Source: Polynucleobacter sp. Tro8-14-1
GTDB lineage: Bacteria > Pseudomonadota > Gammaproteobacteria > Burkholderiales > Burkholderiaceae
Direction: 5' to 3'
Assembly (NCBI RefSeq): GCF_018881655.1
Contig: NZ_JACVPX010000001.1
Span: 372,001-436,000 of the forward strand
Length of the DNA: 64,000 nt
The position numbers were made by a program, and so were the translations under genes. This document shows, piece by piece, positions 38,276 through 48,033 of the stretch (positions are counted from its first letter, which is position 1; every line of letters starts with the position of its first letter). The notes beneath the pieces were generated by a model. That model made no database searches, had not been told where the DNA came from, and saw nothing but the letters and a program-made list of their open reading frames with translations.

Positions 38276-39901
38276 TTAAGCTGTTGCTGCTTCTATTCCG
38301 GAGCTTAGATCTGGGTAGAAAGAATCTTGGGGTAGTGCCGATAGAAATTCACTGCGCTCTGCCATCTCTAATGGTTGATGCGCTAAGCCGCAAATGATCA
38401 ATCGAATATTACGAATCTTGCACAGGTGCGCTAGTTCCATGATCGTATCCATCCCAGAAGTATCAATGTAGATTACGTTCTTTAAATCTAGCAAGAGTAT
38501 TTGTGAGGGTAAATTCGCCTCAATCTTTTCGAGGAGTTTTACTGCGCCAAAAAAGATGGCACCATGAATCCGATAGGCATCCATTCGACCTTGTTGATCA
38601 TTTAGTCCAGGGTAATCGCTGGCTAGAGCAGGCTCGCAACGCGATAGACTGGAGATGCGGTAAATGAAGGTGATAAAGGCGAGCAGTAAGCCTACTTCTA
38701 CTGCAATCGTGAGATCTAGTACAACAGTGAGAATAAAGACGCTCAAGATGGTGATTCGATACGGCAAGCGGAATTGCTTCAGATCGATGAACTTCTGCCA
38801 CTCTCCCATATTCCAGGCCACATACATCAAGATGGCGGCAAGGCTAGCTAAAGGAATGTTTTTGGCGAGCGGCGCCGCAAACAAAACGATGACTAGTAAA
38901 GTTGCTACATGGACGAGTCCAGAGATAGGTGTAGTACCGCCACTCTCTATATTAGTAACCGTGCGAGCAATCGTTCCGGTCGCTGGCATGCCACCAAAAA
39001 ATGGAATCGTGAAGTTAGCAATGCCCTGAGCTACTAGCTCTTGATTTGACTCATGGCGATCATGAATGAGGCCATCGGCAATGCGCGCGCAGAGTAAGGA
39101 TTCAATTGCGCCTAATAGGGCAAGTGTTAAGGCTGGTGCCACCATGTATTGAGCGCTATCCCAGCTTACCGGAATCCATTCAAAAGCGGGGAGCCCTGAA
39201 GGGATGCCGCCAAAGCGACTACCAATCGTATCTACTGGTAAATTAAAAATACTGGTAACGATCGTTGCAACCACCATTGCTACCACTGTGCCAGGAAGAT
39301 GAGAGAGCCAGCCTAAGCGATTCTGAAATAGCTTCCATAAAATGAGTAAGGCAAGACTCCCACAAGCTAAACCAAGCGCAATGGGGTTAAAGGTGTCTGC
39401 TGCTAAGTAGAGCGCATGCACTGATTGAAAAAATTGAGCCGGCATTTTTTCAATCTGAAGTCCGAAGAAATCTTTGACTTGAGATAGCCCAATTAAAAAG
39501 GCGATGCCATTGGTAAAGCCAATAATGACTGCAATTGGAATGAAGCGTACTAGCGTTCCAAGACGAAATACTCCCATCAGAAATAAAAATACTCCTGACA
39601 TGGCGGTTGCGAGTAATAAATTTGGAACGCCATAGCGCTCCACAATGCCGTAAACAATGACAATGAAGGCGCCGGCCGGGCCGCCGATTTGTACGCGGCT
39701 ACCTCCAAGTAAGGAGATGAGCCCGCCAGCAATAATGGCAGTAAAAATACCCGCTTGGGGTTTGAGTCCGCTGGCAATTGCAAAAGCCATGGCTAATGGG
39801 AGCGCAACAACGCCAACCGTCATTCCAGCAAAAACATCCTTAGTGAAAAGGGCACGGCTATAACCAGAAAATGAGTCAAAAAGTCGGGGACGAAAAAACA
39901 T
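38276..39901 (-). CDS. SulP family inorganic anion transporter with STAS domain
   Basis: AGMTVGVVALPLAMAFAIASGLKPQAGIFTAIIAG; GGSRVQIGGPAGAF; STAS LLDLKNVIYIDTSGMDTI. Confidence 0.93.
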   Translation of the reverse strand: MFFRPRLFDSFSGYSRALFTKDVFAGMTVGVVALPLAMAFAIASGLKPQAGIFTAIIAGGLISLLGGSRVQIGGPAGAFIVIVYGIVERYGVPNLLLATAMSGVFLFLMGVFRLGTLVRFIPIAVIIGFTNGIAFLIGLSQVKDFFGLQIEKMPAQFFQSVHALYLAADTFNPIALGLACGSLALLILWKLFQNRLGWLSHLPGTVVAMVVATIVTSIFNLPVDTIGSRFGGIPSGLPAFEWIPVSWDSAQYMVAPALTLALLGAIESLLCARIADGLIHDRHESNQELVAQGIANFTIPFFGGMPATGTIARTVTNIESGGTTPISGLVHVATLLVIVLFAAPLAKNIPLASLAAILMYVAWNMGEWQKFIDLKQFRLPYRITILSVFILTVVLDLTIAVEVGLLLAFITFIYRISSLSRCEPALASDYPGLNDQQGRMDAYRIHGAIFFGAVKLLEKIEANLPSQILLLDLKNVIYIDTSGMDTIMELAHLCKIRNIRLIICGLAHQPLEMAERSEFLSALPQDSFYPDLSSGIEAATA

Positions 39902-39921
39902 AAGATGAATGTTTCAATGGC

Positions 39922-40323
39922 CTAAGAGATACGGTTGCCAACCCAGTAGGCAAAACTCGCACACAAGGCTGTAACAAAACTACCCCATGCGATATCAATG
40001 AAAGCTAACTGTGTTGGAAAGTTTCTAACCACCGCCAGATTAGTGAGGTCATAGGTCATGTAGCAGAACAGGCCAAACAAAGCGCCATATTGCAGTGCAT
40101 ATATCCAAGACTGTTTTGATAATGCCGGAACGATCACAAAAATACAGACGCCCAAGGCGTAAATCAGGTAGAACGCTAGTCCAGCTAGAAGCTTAGGTTC
40201 GCTGGCCATTAAGTCACCCATCTCATTGCGATAGAGGTTTTTCGCGATTCCCAAAAGCCACACTAAATCGATTGCAATGAGGGCAATTAAAAATGAGAGA
40301 TAGATAGCAAAATTCTTGATCAA
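39922..40323 (-). CDS. DUF2177 family membrane protein
   Basis: IDLVWLLGIAKNLYRNEMG...YGALFGLFCYMTYDLTNLAVVRNFP. Confidence 0.85.
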   Translation of the reverse strand: MIKNFAIYLSFLIALIAIDLVWLLGIAKNLYRNEMGDLMASEPKLLAGLAFYLIYALGVCIFVIVPALSKQSWIYALQYGALFGLFCYMTYDLTNLAVVRNFPTQLAFIDIAWGSFVTALCASFAYWVGNRIS

Positions 40324-40409
40324 TTAAGTTACCTTTATTCTTTTATAGGCTAATAATTAGTATTATGATGGAAAGAGCAAATGAGTAGTTCAATTTAAAG
40401 GGAGTCAAT

Positions 40410-40850
40410 ATGTTTAAGCATTTATTGGTGCCAGTAGATGGTTCAGATGTCAGCAAAAAATCCTTAAAGAAAGTCGCCGCACTTGCTAAGGCAGATGGCG
40501 CTGCAATTACGTTGGTATATGTTTCCGATCCTACCCCTCCGATGGTTTATTCAGATAGCACCATGGGTTATGGAATCTCAAAGAAACAGCACACAGAAGC
40601 TTGCGCAGCTTACGCACGTGATGTATTTAAGAAGTCGACAACGGCGCTGGGAGTTGGCGCTAAAGTGAAAAGTCTTCACATTGAAAATAGCAACCTATCT
40701 GAAGGTATTTTGGCTGGCGCAAAAAAAGCGAAAGCGGATGTGATTGTTATGGCGTCTCATAAGCGCACAGGTATCAAAGGGATCCTGTTGGGTAGCGAAA
40801 CCCATGAAGTCATTGTGCATTCCACATTGCCAGTATTAGTTCTGGGTTAA
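40410..40850 (+). CDS. Universal stress protein
   Basis: LLVPVDGSDVSKKSL; GSETHEVIVHSTLPVLVL. Confidence 0.93.
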   Translation: MFKHLLVPVDGSDVSKKSLKKVAALAKADGAAITLVYVSDPTPPMVYSDSTMGYGISKKQHTEACAAYARDVFKKSTTALGVGAKVKSLHIENSNLSEGILAGAKKAKADVIVMASHKRTGIKGILLGSETHEVIVHSTLPVLVLG

Positions 40851-40868
40851 TTTACCTAGTATCAAGTT

Positions 40869-40896
40869 AAAAGGGTCCAAGTGGACCCTTTTTTAT
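40869..40896 (+). terminator. Rho-independent terminator
   Basis: AAAAGGGTCC-AAGT-GGACCCTTTTTTATTT. Confidence 0.85.
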
Positions 40897-40919
40897 TTCA
40901 GTAGCATTCCTGAATTCAT

Positions 40920-42356
40920 TTAGTTGTGCTTAATAGGGCTACCTAGCAGAAGCATCTCCCGGGTCAGTTGCCCACTTTCGTTATCGCGCATGGACCATAA
41001 ATCAAGTTGGGTTTTGGAGCCATAGGGGTCTACGTAAATTCCATTTTTTCTTAATTCAAAATGAAGGTGTGGCCCCGTTGACCTACCGGTTGTTCCTACA
41101 TAGCCAATTTCCAAGCCGCGCCGCACTTCGTTACCCAACTCAAGCTCTACGTTGTAACTGCTCAAATGCGCATAGTATGTGTGGTAATTACCCGGATGCT
41201 CTAAAACAATTAAGTTTCCAAATGCACCGCTAAAGCCTATGTGCACTACTTTGCCATTGGCAACACTAAAAATGGGGGTGCCGATTGGGGCGGCATAGTC
41301 AATCCCCATGTGGGCGCGATAGCGTTGCTTTGTTGCTGGCGCCTGGGCTGGAGCTGTTGGCGCAGGATTCTTGCTGCGCTTACTCGAAGAGGCTCTTACC
41401 ATGCCAACTCCCCGAGAAATACGGCGATAGCTTAATGGGTTAGTCCAGAAGGAGCGCTCAAGTGATTCTCCGGTTCCGGTATAGAAGCCCCCAGGAATAT
41501 CATTGCGCTCCATCCAAAAAGCATTCGCATAGACGTCTTTGGTGGCGGGGTCAATAATTTCTACAGCCCAAATTTGCGCCCATCTTTCTCGATCACCAAA
41601 GTCAACAATCAAGCGCACAACGCTGTTGGTATTTTCAAGAGAATTGTTTTCTTCAGGATAGATTTGCTTGATCAGGGAATTTAATTCCCAAACCAGCTCA
41701 ACTGGCAATTGATCGCTTACTTTTCGAGTGTCATACAAGACATCTCTCAAAGGAATGCGAATCTCGGTTAAACGCTTGGACTCATCTTTGAGATAGTCTT
41801 GCTGAATTAAAAACCCACCAACAGCTGATGGTGTAAATGTCCATACTTCAGTTTTGCTATCTTGGATTGGGCCATTCATGATGCTCAATGAGTCGAAACG
41901 ATTACGACTTCCAAAGGCAACCGCATAAGGGATGCAATCTCCACGCATGTGATCAAAAAATGTTTTGGTCTGATTTTTGAAGAATTCAGCGAACTGCCGA
42001 TTATCAATGCCTACGCTAGCCGGCAGGCTATCTTCATTAAAATTACGTCTTAGACATCCTTGGGCTACTCGATAGTCAAGGTTTGCATCGCTATCGAGCA
42101 TCAACTCATCTGGGGCTTTTCGCTGGAATAGCGATGGGTTTAGGCTCATGCTATTGGTTTTAGAGCCAGTACCCGCTGATTTATCTTTGAAGCCAACCTG
42201 CCTACTGGTTTGGACGGTAATCTTCTTGCGTGCTTGGGTCGTGCTTTGGGCTTGAGCTGCATACGCCAAGCCCGGGGTTGAGCTAAGAAAGGCGCAGCCA
42301 GACAAAATGATTACCCCCTGAGTGAACAGGGAGCCAAGAGATACTTTTTTATTCAC
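40920..42356 (-). CDS. M23 family metallopeptidase
   Basis: HMGIDYAAPIGTPIFSVANGKV...TGRSTGPHLHFELRKNG LytM motifs. Confidence 0.9.
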   Translation of the reverse strand: MNKKVSLGSLFTQGVIILSGCAFLSSTPGLAYAAQAQSTTQARKKITVQTSRQVGFKDKSAGTGSKTNSMSLNPSLFQRKAPDELMLDSDANLDYRVAQGCLRRNFNEDSLPASVGIDNRQFAEFFKNQTKTFFDHMRGDCIPYAVAFGSRNRFDSLSIMNGPIQDSKTEVWTFTPSAVGGFLIQQDYLKDESKRLTEIRIPLRDVLYDTRKVSDQLPVELVWELNSLIKQIYPEENNSLENTNSVVRLIVDFGDRERWAQIWAVEIIDPATKDVYANAFWMERNDIPGGFYTGTGESLERSFWTNPLSYRRISRGVGMVRASSSKRSKNPAPTAPAQAPATKQRYRAHMGIDYAAPIGTPIFSVANGKVVHIGFSGAFGNLIVLEHPGNYHTYYAHLSSYNVELELGNEVRRGLEIGYVGTTGRSTGPHLHFELRKNGIYVDPYGSKTQLDLWSMRDNESGQLTREMLLLGSPIKHN

Positions 42357-42415
42357 CCCTCAATTATCTAATAATGTGGGAGCATCTTTGAATAAATATG
42401 CTGTGCCGCAGCAAA

Positions 42416-42625
42416 TTAGACTGAATCTTGATCGGGCGCTAGCTTGAGAACTTCAAAGGCTGCTTTCAGCCTTTACTCATAATTTTGCTTTACAGCGGCC
42501 GCCTCATCGGCTGGCCAAGGTCTAAAACCGACGCCTTTAGCAATGCCAGTTTTGCCACTTTTAACCAAATTTGTCACACAACATGGGAGTTTGAGAATAT
42601 TGGAGAGTGAATGTATCAATTTGCA
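42416..42625 (-). pseudogene. Remnant of 3-hydroxyacyl-CoA dehydrogenase C-terminus
   Basis: Minus strand reads CKLIHSLSNILKLPCCVTNLVKSGKTGIAKGVGFRPWPADEAAAVKQNYE*RLKAAFEVLKLAPDQDSV*, aligning to SGKFGMKTGEGFFTWTAETIKAERERYQKALRAGLKII of the intact gene at 49049-49990. Confidence 0.7.
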
Positions 42626-42780
42626 GCAAATCTAACTTACAAGATACCTGTTCGGATAACAACAACTCGGCTCATTTTCGTCATGTACATTTGTAATGAA
42701 GTGGATTAATTATTCTTTATTCAGGCACCTGTCGGCAAATTAAATTCTCGATACAATCAATTTTTGATTAAGGAGTTTAG

Positions 42781-43914
42781 ATGCCGATTATTGAATCCAT
42801 CCAAGTTGCCTCAGTAGCAGTACCATTGGATAAAGTCACTTCATTTTCCACTCGCACTGTTTCTGAGCGTCACTACTGCCTGGTAAAAGTTCGCGGCAAG
42901 GATGGTAATGAGGGCATCGGTTTTTGTTATGTCGGCAGTGCCGGCGGAGATATTGCCAAACTTGCTGTTGAGCAATTGCTGGCCCCCAAACTCATTAGTC
43001 AAAATAGTCACCGCAGTGAAGGTCTCTGGATGGAGATGTATAACGAATCCATCCTCCAAGGTCGTGCAGGCGCAGTAATGCGTGGCATCTCGATTTTGGA
43101 TACGGCTTTGTGGGATTTAAATGCACGCTCAGTTGGCTTACCTTTGCATCAATACTTGGGTTCAGTGGTTGATGATCGGGTGCCAGCTTATGCTAGTGGT
43201 GGTTACTATCTTGAAGGTAAAACGCCTGCCAAATTAGGCAAAGAAATGGAGTCTTACGTAAAGCAGGGCTTTAAGGCAGTCAAGATGAAGGTGGGGCGTT
43301 TATCGCCATCGGAAGAAGAGGCACGCGTGAAAGCGGCTCGTAAAGCAGTGGGCGATGATGTATTGCTCACACTTGATGCAAATAATGCCTGGCGCGATCT
43401 ACCCACCGCTCTTGAGTATGTACGTCGCTTTGAACCATACAACCCGTATTGGATTGAAGAACCTTTTTCTCCAGATGCGATTGATTTACATGCTGCCTTG
43501 GCGCGCCAAACCAAAATCAACGTTGCTACCGGTGAGATGGAAGCGGGACGCTGGCGTTTTAGAGAATTGATTGATGCCGGTGGTGCTGCCATCCTGCAAT
43601 CTGATGCGGCTGTCTGCGGTGGTATTACCGAGTGGAGAAGAATTTCTGCATATGCTGATTTGAAGGGCGTCATAGTTTGTCCGCACTGGATGCATGATTT
43701 GCATGCACCATTGGTGGCAGCCACGCCCAATGCACGCTTTGTCGAATTCTTCTTGGATGATCAGGTGCTGAACTTCCGTAGATTGATCAATAAGCAGCTG
43801 ACATTTAAGAATGGGGACTTGATTTTGCATAAAACCCCTGGTTTAGGTTTCGAGTTCGATGAATCTGCTGTCAAGAAATATGCAGGTAAAGCCGCTTGGA
43901 CCAAGATCTCTTAA
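42781..43914 (+). CDS. Mandelate racemase / muconate lactonizing enzyme family protein
   Basis: KMKVGR (KxK), LTLDANNAW, WIEEPFSPD, TGEMEAGRWRF, CPHWMHDLHAPL enolase-superfamily motifs. Confidence 0.9.
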   Translation: MPIIESIQVASVAVPLDKVTSFSTRTVSERHYCLVKVRGKDGNEGIGFCYVGSAGGDIAKLAVEQLLAPKLISQNSHRSEGLWMEMYNESILQGRAGAVMRGISILDTALWDLNARSVGLPLHQYLGSVVDDRVPAYASGGYYLEGKTPAKLGKEMESYVKQGFKAVKMKVGRLSPSEEEARVKAARKAVGDDVLLTLDANNAWRDLPTALEYVRRFEPYNPYWIEEPFSPDAIDLHAALARQTKINVATGEMEAGRWRFRELIDAGGAAILQSDAAVCGGITEWRRISAYADLKGVIVCPHWMHDLHAPLVAATPNARFVEFFLDDQVLNFRRLINKQLTFKNGDLILHKTPGLGFEFDESAVKKYAGKAAWTKIS

Positions 43915-43930
43915 GATAAGCAATTGCTAG

Positions 43931-43966
43931 AAACAATAAGGCCCGCTCAAGCGGGCCTTATTGTTT
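43931..43966. terminator. Bidirectional rho-independent terminator between convergent genes
   Basis: AAACAATAAGGCCCGC-TCAA-GCGGGCCTTATTGTTT. Confidence 0.9.
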
Positions 43967-44000
43967 TGAGGATGAGATCCTCCCACCTATTGGGTGTACC

Positions 44001-46013
44001 TTAAGAAGATCTGGGATTGAGTTTGAAATGGGTAATTGTTTGAGTCACCAGCACCAAACCAAATCCAACAAAGCCAACTAAGTCCGCCTCTGTGGAAGGG
44101 TAGGCAAGAGCAACCCCAGAGAACACCATGATGACGCGCTCAAAGATCTTGGTTTTCTCAATGAACCAACCTTGTAAGCCACCGGCTAGGCAGATGATTC
44201 CAACAACGGCCGTGAAAGAGACCCAAGCAATTTGCATCCAGTCTGCTTGCTCAAGAGCGCTAGTTGATCCCATCAACAACAAGCTGACGCCTGACTTATC
44301 TAACACAAACATAAATGGAACTAGAATGGCTGGAGCAACATATTTCCAAGTTTGCAAAGTAGTCTTATAGGGATTACCTTTACAAATTGCGGCGGCTGCA
44401 AATGGCGAGAGTGCAGTCGGTGGCGACACTTCAGAAAGTACAGCGTAATAGAAGATAAACATGTGAGCTGCAAAATCAGGCACGCCTAAATTAATCAAAG
44501 CAGGCGCTGCAATTACCGCACAAATAATGTAAGAAGCAGTTACTGGAACAGCAAGGCCAACCACCCAAACTACAAGGGCGGTAAAGATGGTTGTTAGCAA
44601 GAGCGAGCCACCTGCGTACTGAATAACAATCGAGCTAAATTTTAGGCCAAGACCGGTTAAGGTAACGGTACCCACAATGAGGCCGGCACCAGCACAGGTG
44701 GCGGCGATAGCTAAGACACCAGTTGAACCAGTTGCAAGTGCCTTAGTCAGGTTGGAGTTGTATAGGCCAGAGAGAATCGGTTCTTTACCTTTAAACCATG
44801 CCCAAGGAATAATGGCAGTATCTTCACGCAACATGCTGGATAAGGCCGAAACTACTGTCGCCCAGAATACGGACATGACAGGGGAGAAGCCCATCAGCAT
44901 AAACACCACAATCGAGATGAGGGAGAAGAAGTGAAACCAATATTTCTTAGTGAGCTGCCAAGCTGTTTCGGAAGACTCAAAGTGAATATTTTTCATGCCA
45001 TATTTGCGTACATCAATTTCGACCATCACGAATAAGCCAAGATAGAAAAGGATGGTTGGGATGGTTGCCATCAGCAATACGTCTAAATATGAAATCTTCA
45101 GAAAATCTGCAATTAGGAATGCAGCTGCGCCCAGTACAGGAGGCGAGATAATGGCACCAAGACCACCTGCTGCCAAAAGGCCGCCGGCAGCATTTTTCTC
45201 GTAACCCACTTTGTCCAGCATGGGTGCTGCAACTGAGCCCACGGTAACTGTTGTTGCTACACCGGATCCTGATGGTCCGCCGAGCAAGAAGGAGGACATT
45301 ACGATGGTTCTGCCAACCCCAGAAGATTTTCCACCCATTGCCGCGAATGAGAAATCAATAAAGAACTTTCCTGCGCCAGTAAATTGCAAGAAAGCGCCGA
45401 AGATGGTGAAAAGAATGATGAGGGTTGCAGAAACATCAACAGCAGTGCCATAGATGCCTTCTAGAGTCATATACATATAGCCTACCAAACGATCAAGATC
45501 GTAACCCTTGTGAGTCCAAGGTGCTGGTAAGTAGTTGCCAAATAATGCATAGAGCAGAAACAGGACTGTTACCGTCACCAAGATCATGCCATTGGTTCTG
45601 CGCACACTTTCTAAGATTAGGAGAATTAATGCAATGCCCACCATGACATCGGTAGAGTTAGGCGCAGTATTGCGGTCCATAAAATCATCGCCACCACTCA
45701 GAATGTAATAGGCAATTCCAACGGATACAAGCGCAAAAACGATATCCCAGGGCATTAAGCGATTTTTGAAGCGATCAGCTATTGGAAAGCTGAGGAATAC
45801 TAAAAATAAAACTAGAGCAACGTGTATGACGCGCAACTCTTGCGTTGGCACAATCGAATACGCGGCATATAAGTGAAAGAGCGACATGCCTACCGCTACA
45901 AGGGTAATGAATTTGGCTAGCAGGCCTTTGTAATCATTTGAATCGCCTTCCTCTTGCTTAATAAAGGCGTCTAATTTTTCTTGGGTTTCGTTGTCAATAA
46001 CGTTTTGATTCAT
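44001..46013 (-). CDS. TRAP transporter fused permease subunit (TAXI-associated)
   Basis: GKSSGVGRTIVMSSFLLGGPSGSGVATTVTVGSVAAPMLDKVGY; YYAVLSEVSPPTALSPFAAAAI. Confidence 0.92.
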   Translation of the reverse strand: MNQNVIDNETQEKLDAFIKQEEGDSNDYKGLLAKFITLVAVGMSLFHLYAAYSIVPTQELRVIHVALVLFLVFLSFPIADRFKNRLMPWDIVFALVSVGIAYYILSGGDDFMDRNTAPNSTDVMVGIALILLILESVRRTNGMILVTVTVLFLLYALFGNYLPAPWTHKGYDLDRLVGYMYMTLEGIYGTAVDVSATLIILFTIFGAFLQFTGAGKFFIDFSFAAMGGKSSGVGRTIVMSSFLLGGPSGSGVATTVTVGSVAAPMLDKVGYEKNAAGGLLAAGGLGAIISPPVLGAAAFLIADFLKISYLDVLLMATIPTILFYLGLFVMVEIDVRKYGMKNIHFESSETAWQLTKKYWFHFFSLISIVVFMLMGFSPVMSVFWATVVSALSSMLREDTAIIPWAWFKGKEPILSGLYNSNLTKALATGSTGVLAIAATCAGAGLIVGTVTLTGLGLKFSSIVIQYAGGSLLLTTIFTALVVWVVGLAVPVTASYIICAVIAAPALINLGVPDFAAHMFIFYYAVLSEVSPPTALSPFAAAAICKGNPYKTTLQTWKYVAPAILVPFMFVLDKSGVSLLLMGSTSALEQADWMQIAWVSFTAVVGIICLAGGLQGWFIEKTKIFERVIMVFSGVALAYPSTEADLVGFVGFGLVLVTQTITHFKLNPRSS

Positions 46014-46074
46014 GTCTCAACCTCTATATTTATTTTTATGTACTACTTTATTTTTTCACTACCGTAAAACGAAA

Positions 46075-46095
46075 GGGGTGAGATTCACTCACCCC
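46075..46095 (-). other. Intercistronic hairpin between TAXI receptor and permease genes
   Basis: GGGGTGAG-ATTCA-CTCACCCC perfect 8-bp stem. Confidence 0.65.
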
Positions 46096-46111
46096 CGATA
46101 CAAACATCAAC

Positions 46112-47062
46112 TTAATTGAGTTTGACGTTCTTTTCTTTAAAGTACTTAAGTGCGCCTGGATGAAAGTCAACTGGGGTTGATTTTGTTTTCTGGTTTTCTA
46201 GGCTGACACTCATAAATTCTTGATGAGTGCGCACCAATTCCAATTTGTTATCAAAGATCGCCTTAACAATCTTATAGGCCTGATCGTCAGGCATATTGGC
46301 ATTGACCACCAAGATATTGGCGACTGCTGCGACTTTATTGTCTCTAGCCATGCCGCTATAAGTAGCCTTTGGAATGGTAGTTACAAAGTAAAGGTTGCCA
46401 TATTTTTTATTCATTGCAGCCACCTCTTCGCCAGTGTCGACCATCACAATCTTGGTTCCTGGAGTATTGGCTAAATCAGTTACTGCTGCTGTTGGTAATC
46501 CACCCACCCAGAAAAATGCATCAATTTTGCGGTCTTTAATGGCATTAACGGATTCGGCAACGCTTAATCGCTCACGCTTAACATCCTTATCCTTATCAAG
46601 ACCAGCGGCCTCTAATAAGCGAAAGGCCATCACTTCTGTTGCGCTACCAGGAGCGCCAGTACTAATGCGCTTGCCCTTGAGGTCTTTCATAGATTTGATG
46701 CCAGTGGAGTCAACGGTTACTACGTGCATCAGGTTTGGATAAAGAACTACCAGAGTACGTAAGTCCACTTTTTTGCCAACAAACTTACCTTCGCCAATCT
46801 GAGCATCTTTAGCGGCATCAGCCATCGAGAAACCAACGTATGGCTTGCCTGTACCGATGAGGTTTAAGTTATCTACCGAGCCCCCGGTCACTTCTGCAGT
46901 AGCAGACATTCCAGGCACCTTGCTCGAGAGAACAGAGGCAAGGCCACCGCCCATTGGGTAGTACACGCCACCCGTACCGCCAGTGGCGATAGAGATGTTT
47001 TGAGCGCTAACACTCGCACAAAGAAAGCTAAGCGATAAGGCAATGACTTTGAGTAGTTTCAT
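46112..47062 (-). CDS. TAXI family TRAP transporter solute-binding subunit
   Basis: NISIATGGTGGVYYPMGGGLASVL...KRISTGAPGSATEVMAFRLLEAAG; signal peptide. Confidence 0.92.
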   Translation of the reverse strand: MKLLKVIALSLSFLCASVSAQNISIATGGTGGVYYPMGGGLASVLSSKVPGMSATAEVTGGSVDNLNLIGTGKPYVGFSMADAAKDAQIGEGKFVGKKVDLRTLVVLYPNLMHVVTVDSTGIKSMKDLKGKRISTGAPGSATEVMAFRLLEAAGLDKDKDVKRERLSVAESVNAIKDRKIDAFFWVGGLPTAAVTDLANTPGTKIVMVDTGEEVAAMNKKYGNLYFVTTIPKATYSGMARDNKVAAVANILVVNANMPDDQAYKIVKAIFDNKLELVRTHQEFMSVSLENQKTKSTPVDFHPGALKYFKEKNVKLN

Positions 47063-47094
47063 TGTTGTCTCCTAATTATTTTTATTTTTTTAAA

Positions 47095-48021
47095 TTACAA
47101 ACCTGGCATGCTGAAGTTAATTGCTTTGAGCTCGCTGAGCAGTTGCGCTTGTTGCTCAGCGCTTAACTGCATCAATGGTGGACGCACTCTGAGCCACTCG
47201 GAATCCTTGGTGTAGTGGGCTACAGCAGTCTTCATGCCTGCAATCATTTGGTACTTAGCAAAAATTCCACGCACTTGATCCAAGTTTGCTTGAAGAGTAT
47301 CAGCATTTGATTCTCTCCAGTGTGCCGCTAAATCGGCAATCGCTTTTGGATTGACGTTGGCAGTAGCGGAGATGCAGCCAACACCGCCAGCGCGCAAGGC
47401 ACGCATTAGGAATACTTCGCTGCCTGCATAGACGCGGAAGCCTGAAGGCGATAATAATTTAATGACCGATTCTGTGTAAGACCAATCGCCAGAGCTGTCT
47501 TTCATGCCCACAACTGTCTTTGGATATTCTTTTGCTAAGCGCTCAAGCAAAGAGAGACTTAAGGTCACTTTAGTAACTGGTGGAATGTTGTAGATATAAA
47601 TCTGCAAAGCAGTGCTACCTACTTTTTGAATCACCTCAGAAAAATAAGCGAATAGACCATCATCAGTAACATCTTTGTAGTAGAAGGGCGGCAACATTAA
47701 TACGCCCGCGCATTTATGGTTGACTGCGTGACGTGTCATATTGACAGTAGCATCAATCGATGTTGCTCCGGTACCTGGCATTAAGTGCTCAGGCTTTAAC
47801 CCGCCCTCTACTAATGCTGTTAAGGTGCTCATCTTCTGCGGAGCAGACATCGAGTTTGCTTCTGAGTTCGTGCCAAAGATAGCCTGCCCAACACCATTAG
47901 CTTCTAGCCATTGGCATTGTTTTAATAACTTAGGAGCATCTGGACTGCCGTCCGCCTTAAATGGGGTGATGACAGGGGATAGCACCGCTGGCAAGGTGGA
48001 AGGGTGCAGAGAAATCGTCAT
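47095..48021 (-). CDS. Dihydrodipicolinate synthase / N-acetylneuraminate lyase superfamily aldolase
   Basis: IFGTNSEANSMS, YNIPPVTKVTLS, VVGMKDSSGDW (Schiff-base Lys). Confidence 0.9.
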   Translation of the reverse strand: MTISLHPSTLPAVLSPVITPFKADGSPDAPKLLKQCQWLEANGVGQAIFGTNSEANSMSAPQKMSTLTALVEGGLKPEHLMPGTGATSIDATVNMTRHAVNHKCAGVLMLPPFYYKDVTDDGLFAYFSEVIQKVGSTALQIYIYNIPPVTKVTLSLSLLERLAKEYPKTVVGMKDSSGDWSYTESVIKLLSPSGFRVYAGSEVFLMRALRAGGVGCISATANVNPKAIADLAAHWRESNADTLQANLDQVRGIFAKYQMIAGMKTAVAHYTKDSEWLRVRPPLMQLSAEQQAQLLSELKAINFSMPGL

Positions 48022-48033
48022 GCTGGCTCCGTT

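Noticed and set aside
40350-40360. CTAATAATTAG palindrome between DUF2177 and usp genes
   Set aside because: Short AT-rich palindrome expected by chance in an intergenic promoter region
43254-43730. 158-aa minus-strand ORF opposite the enolase-superfamily gene
   Set aside because: Antisense shadow frame without recognisable domain
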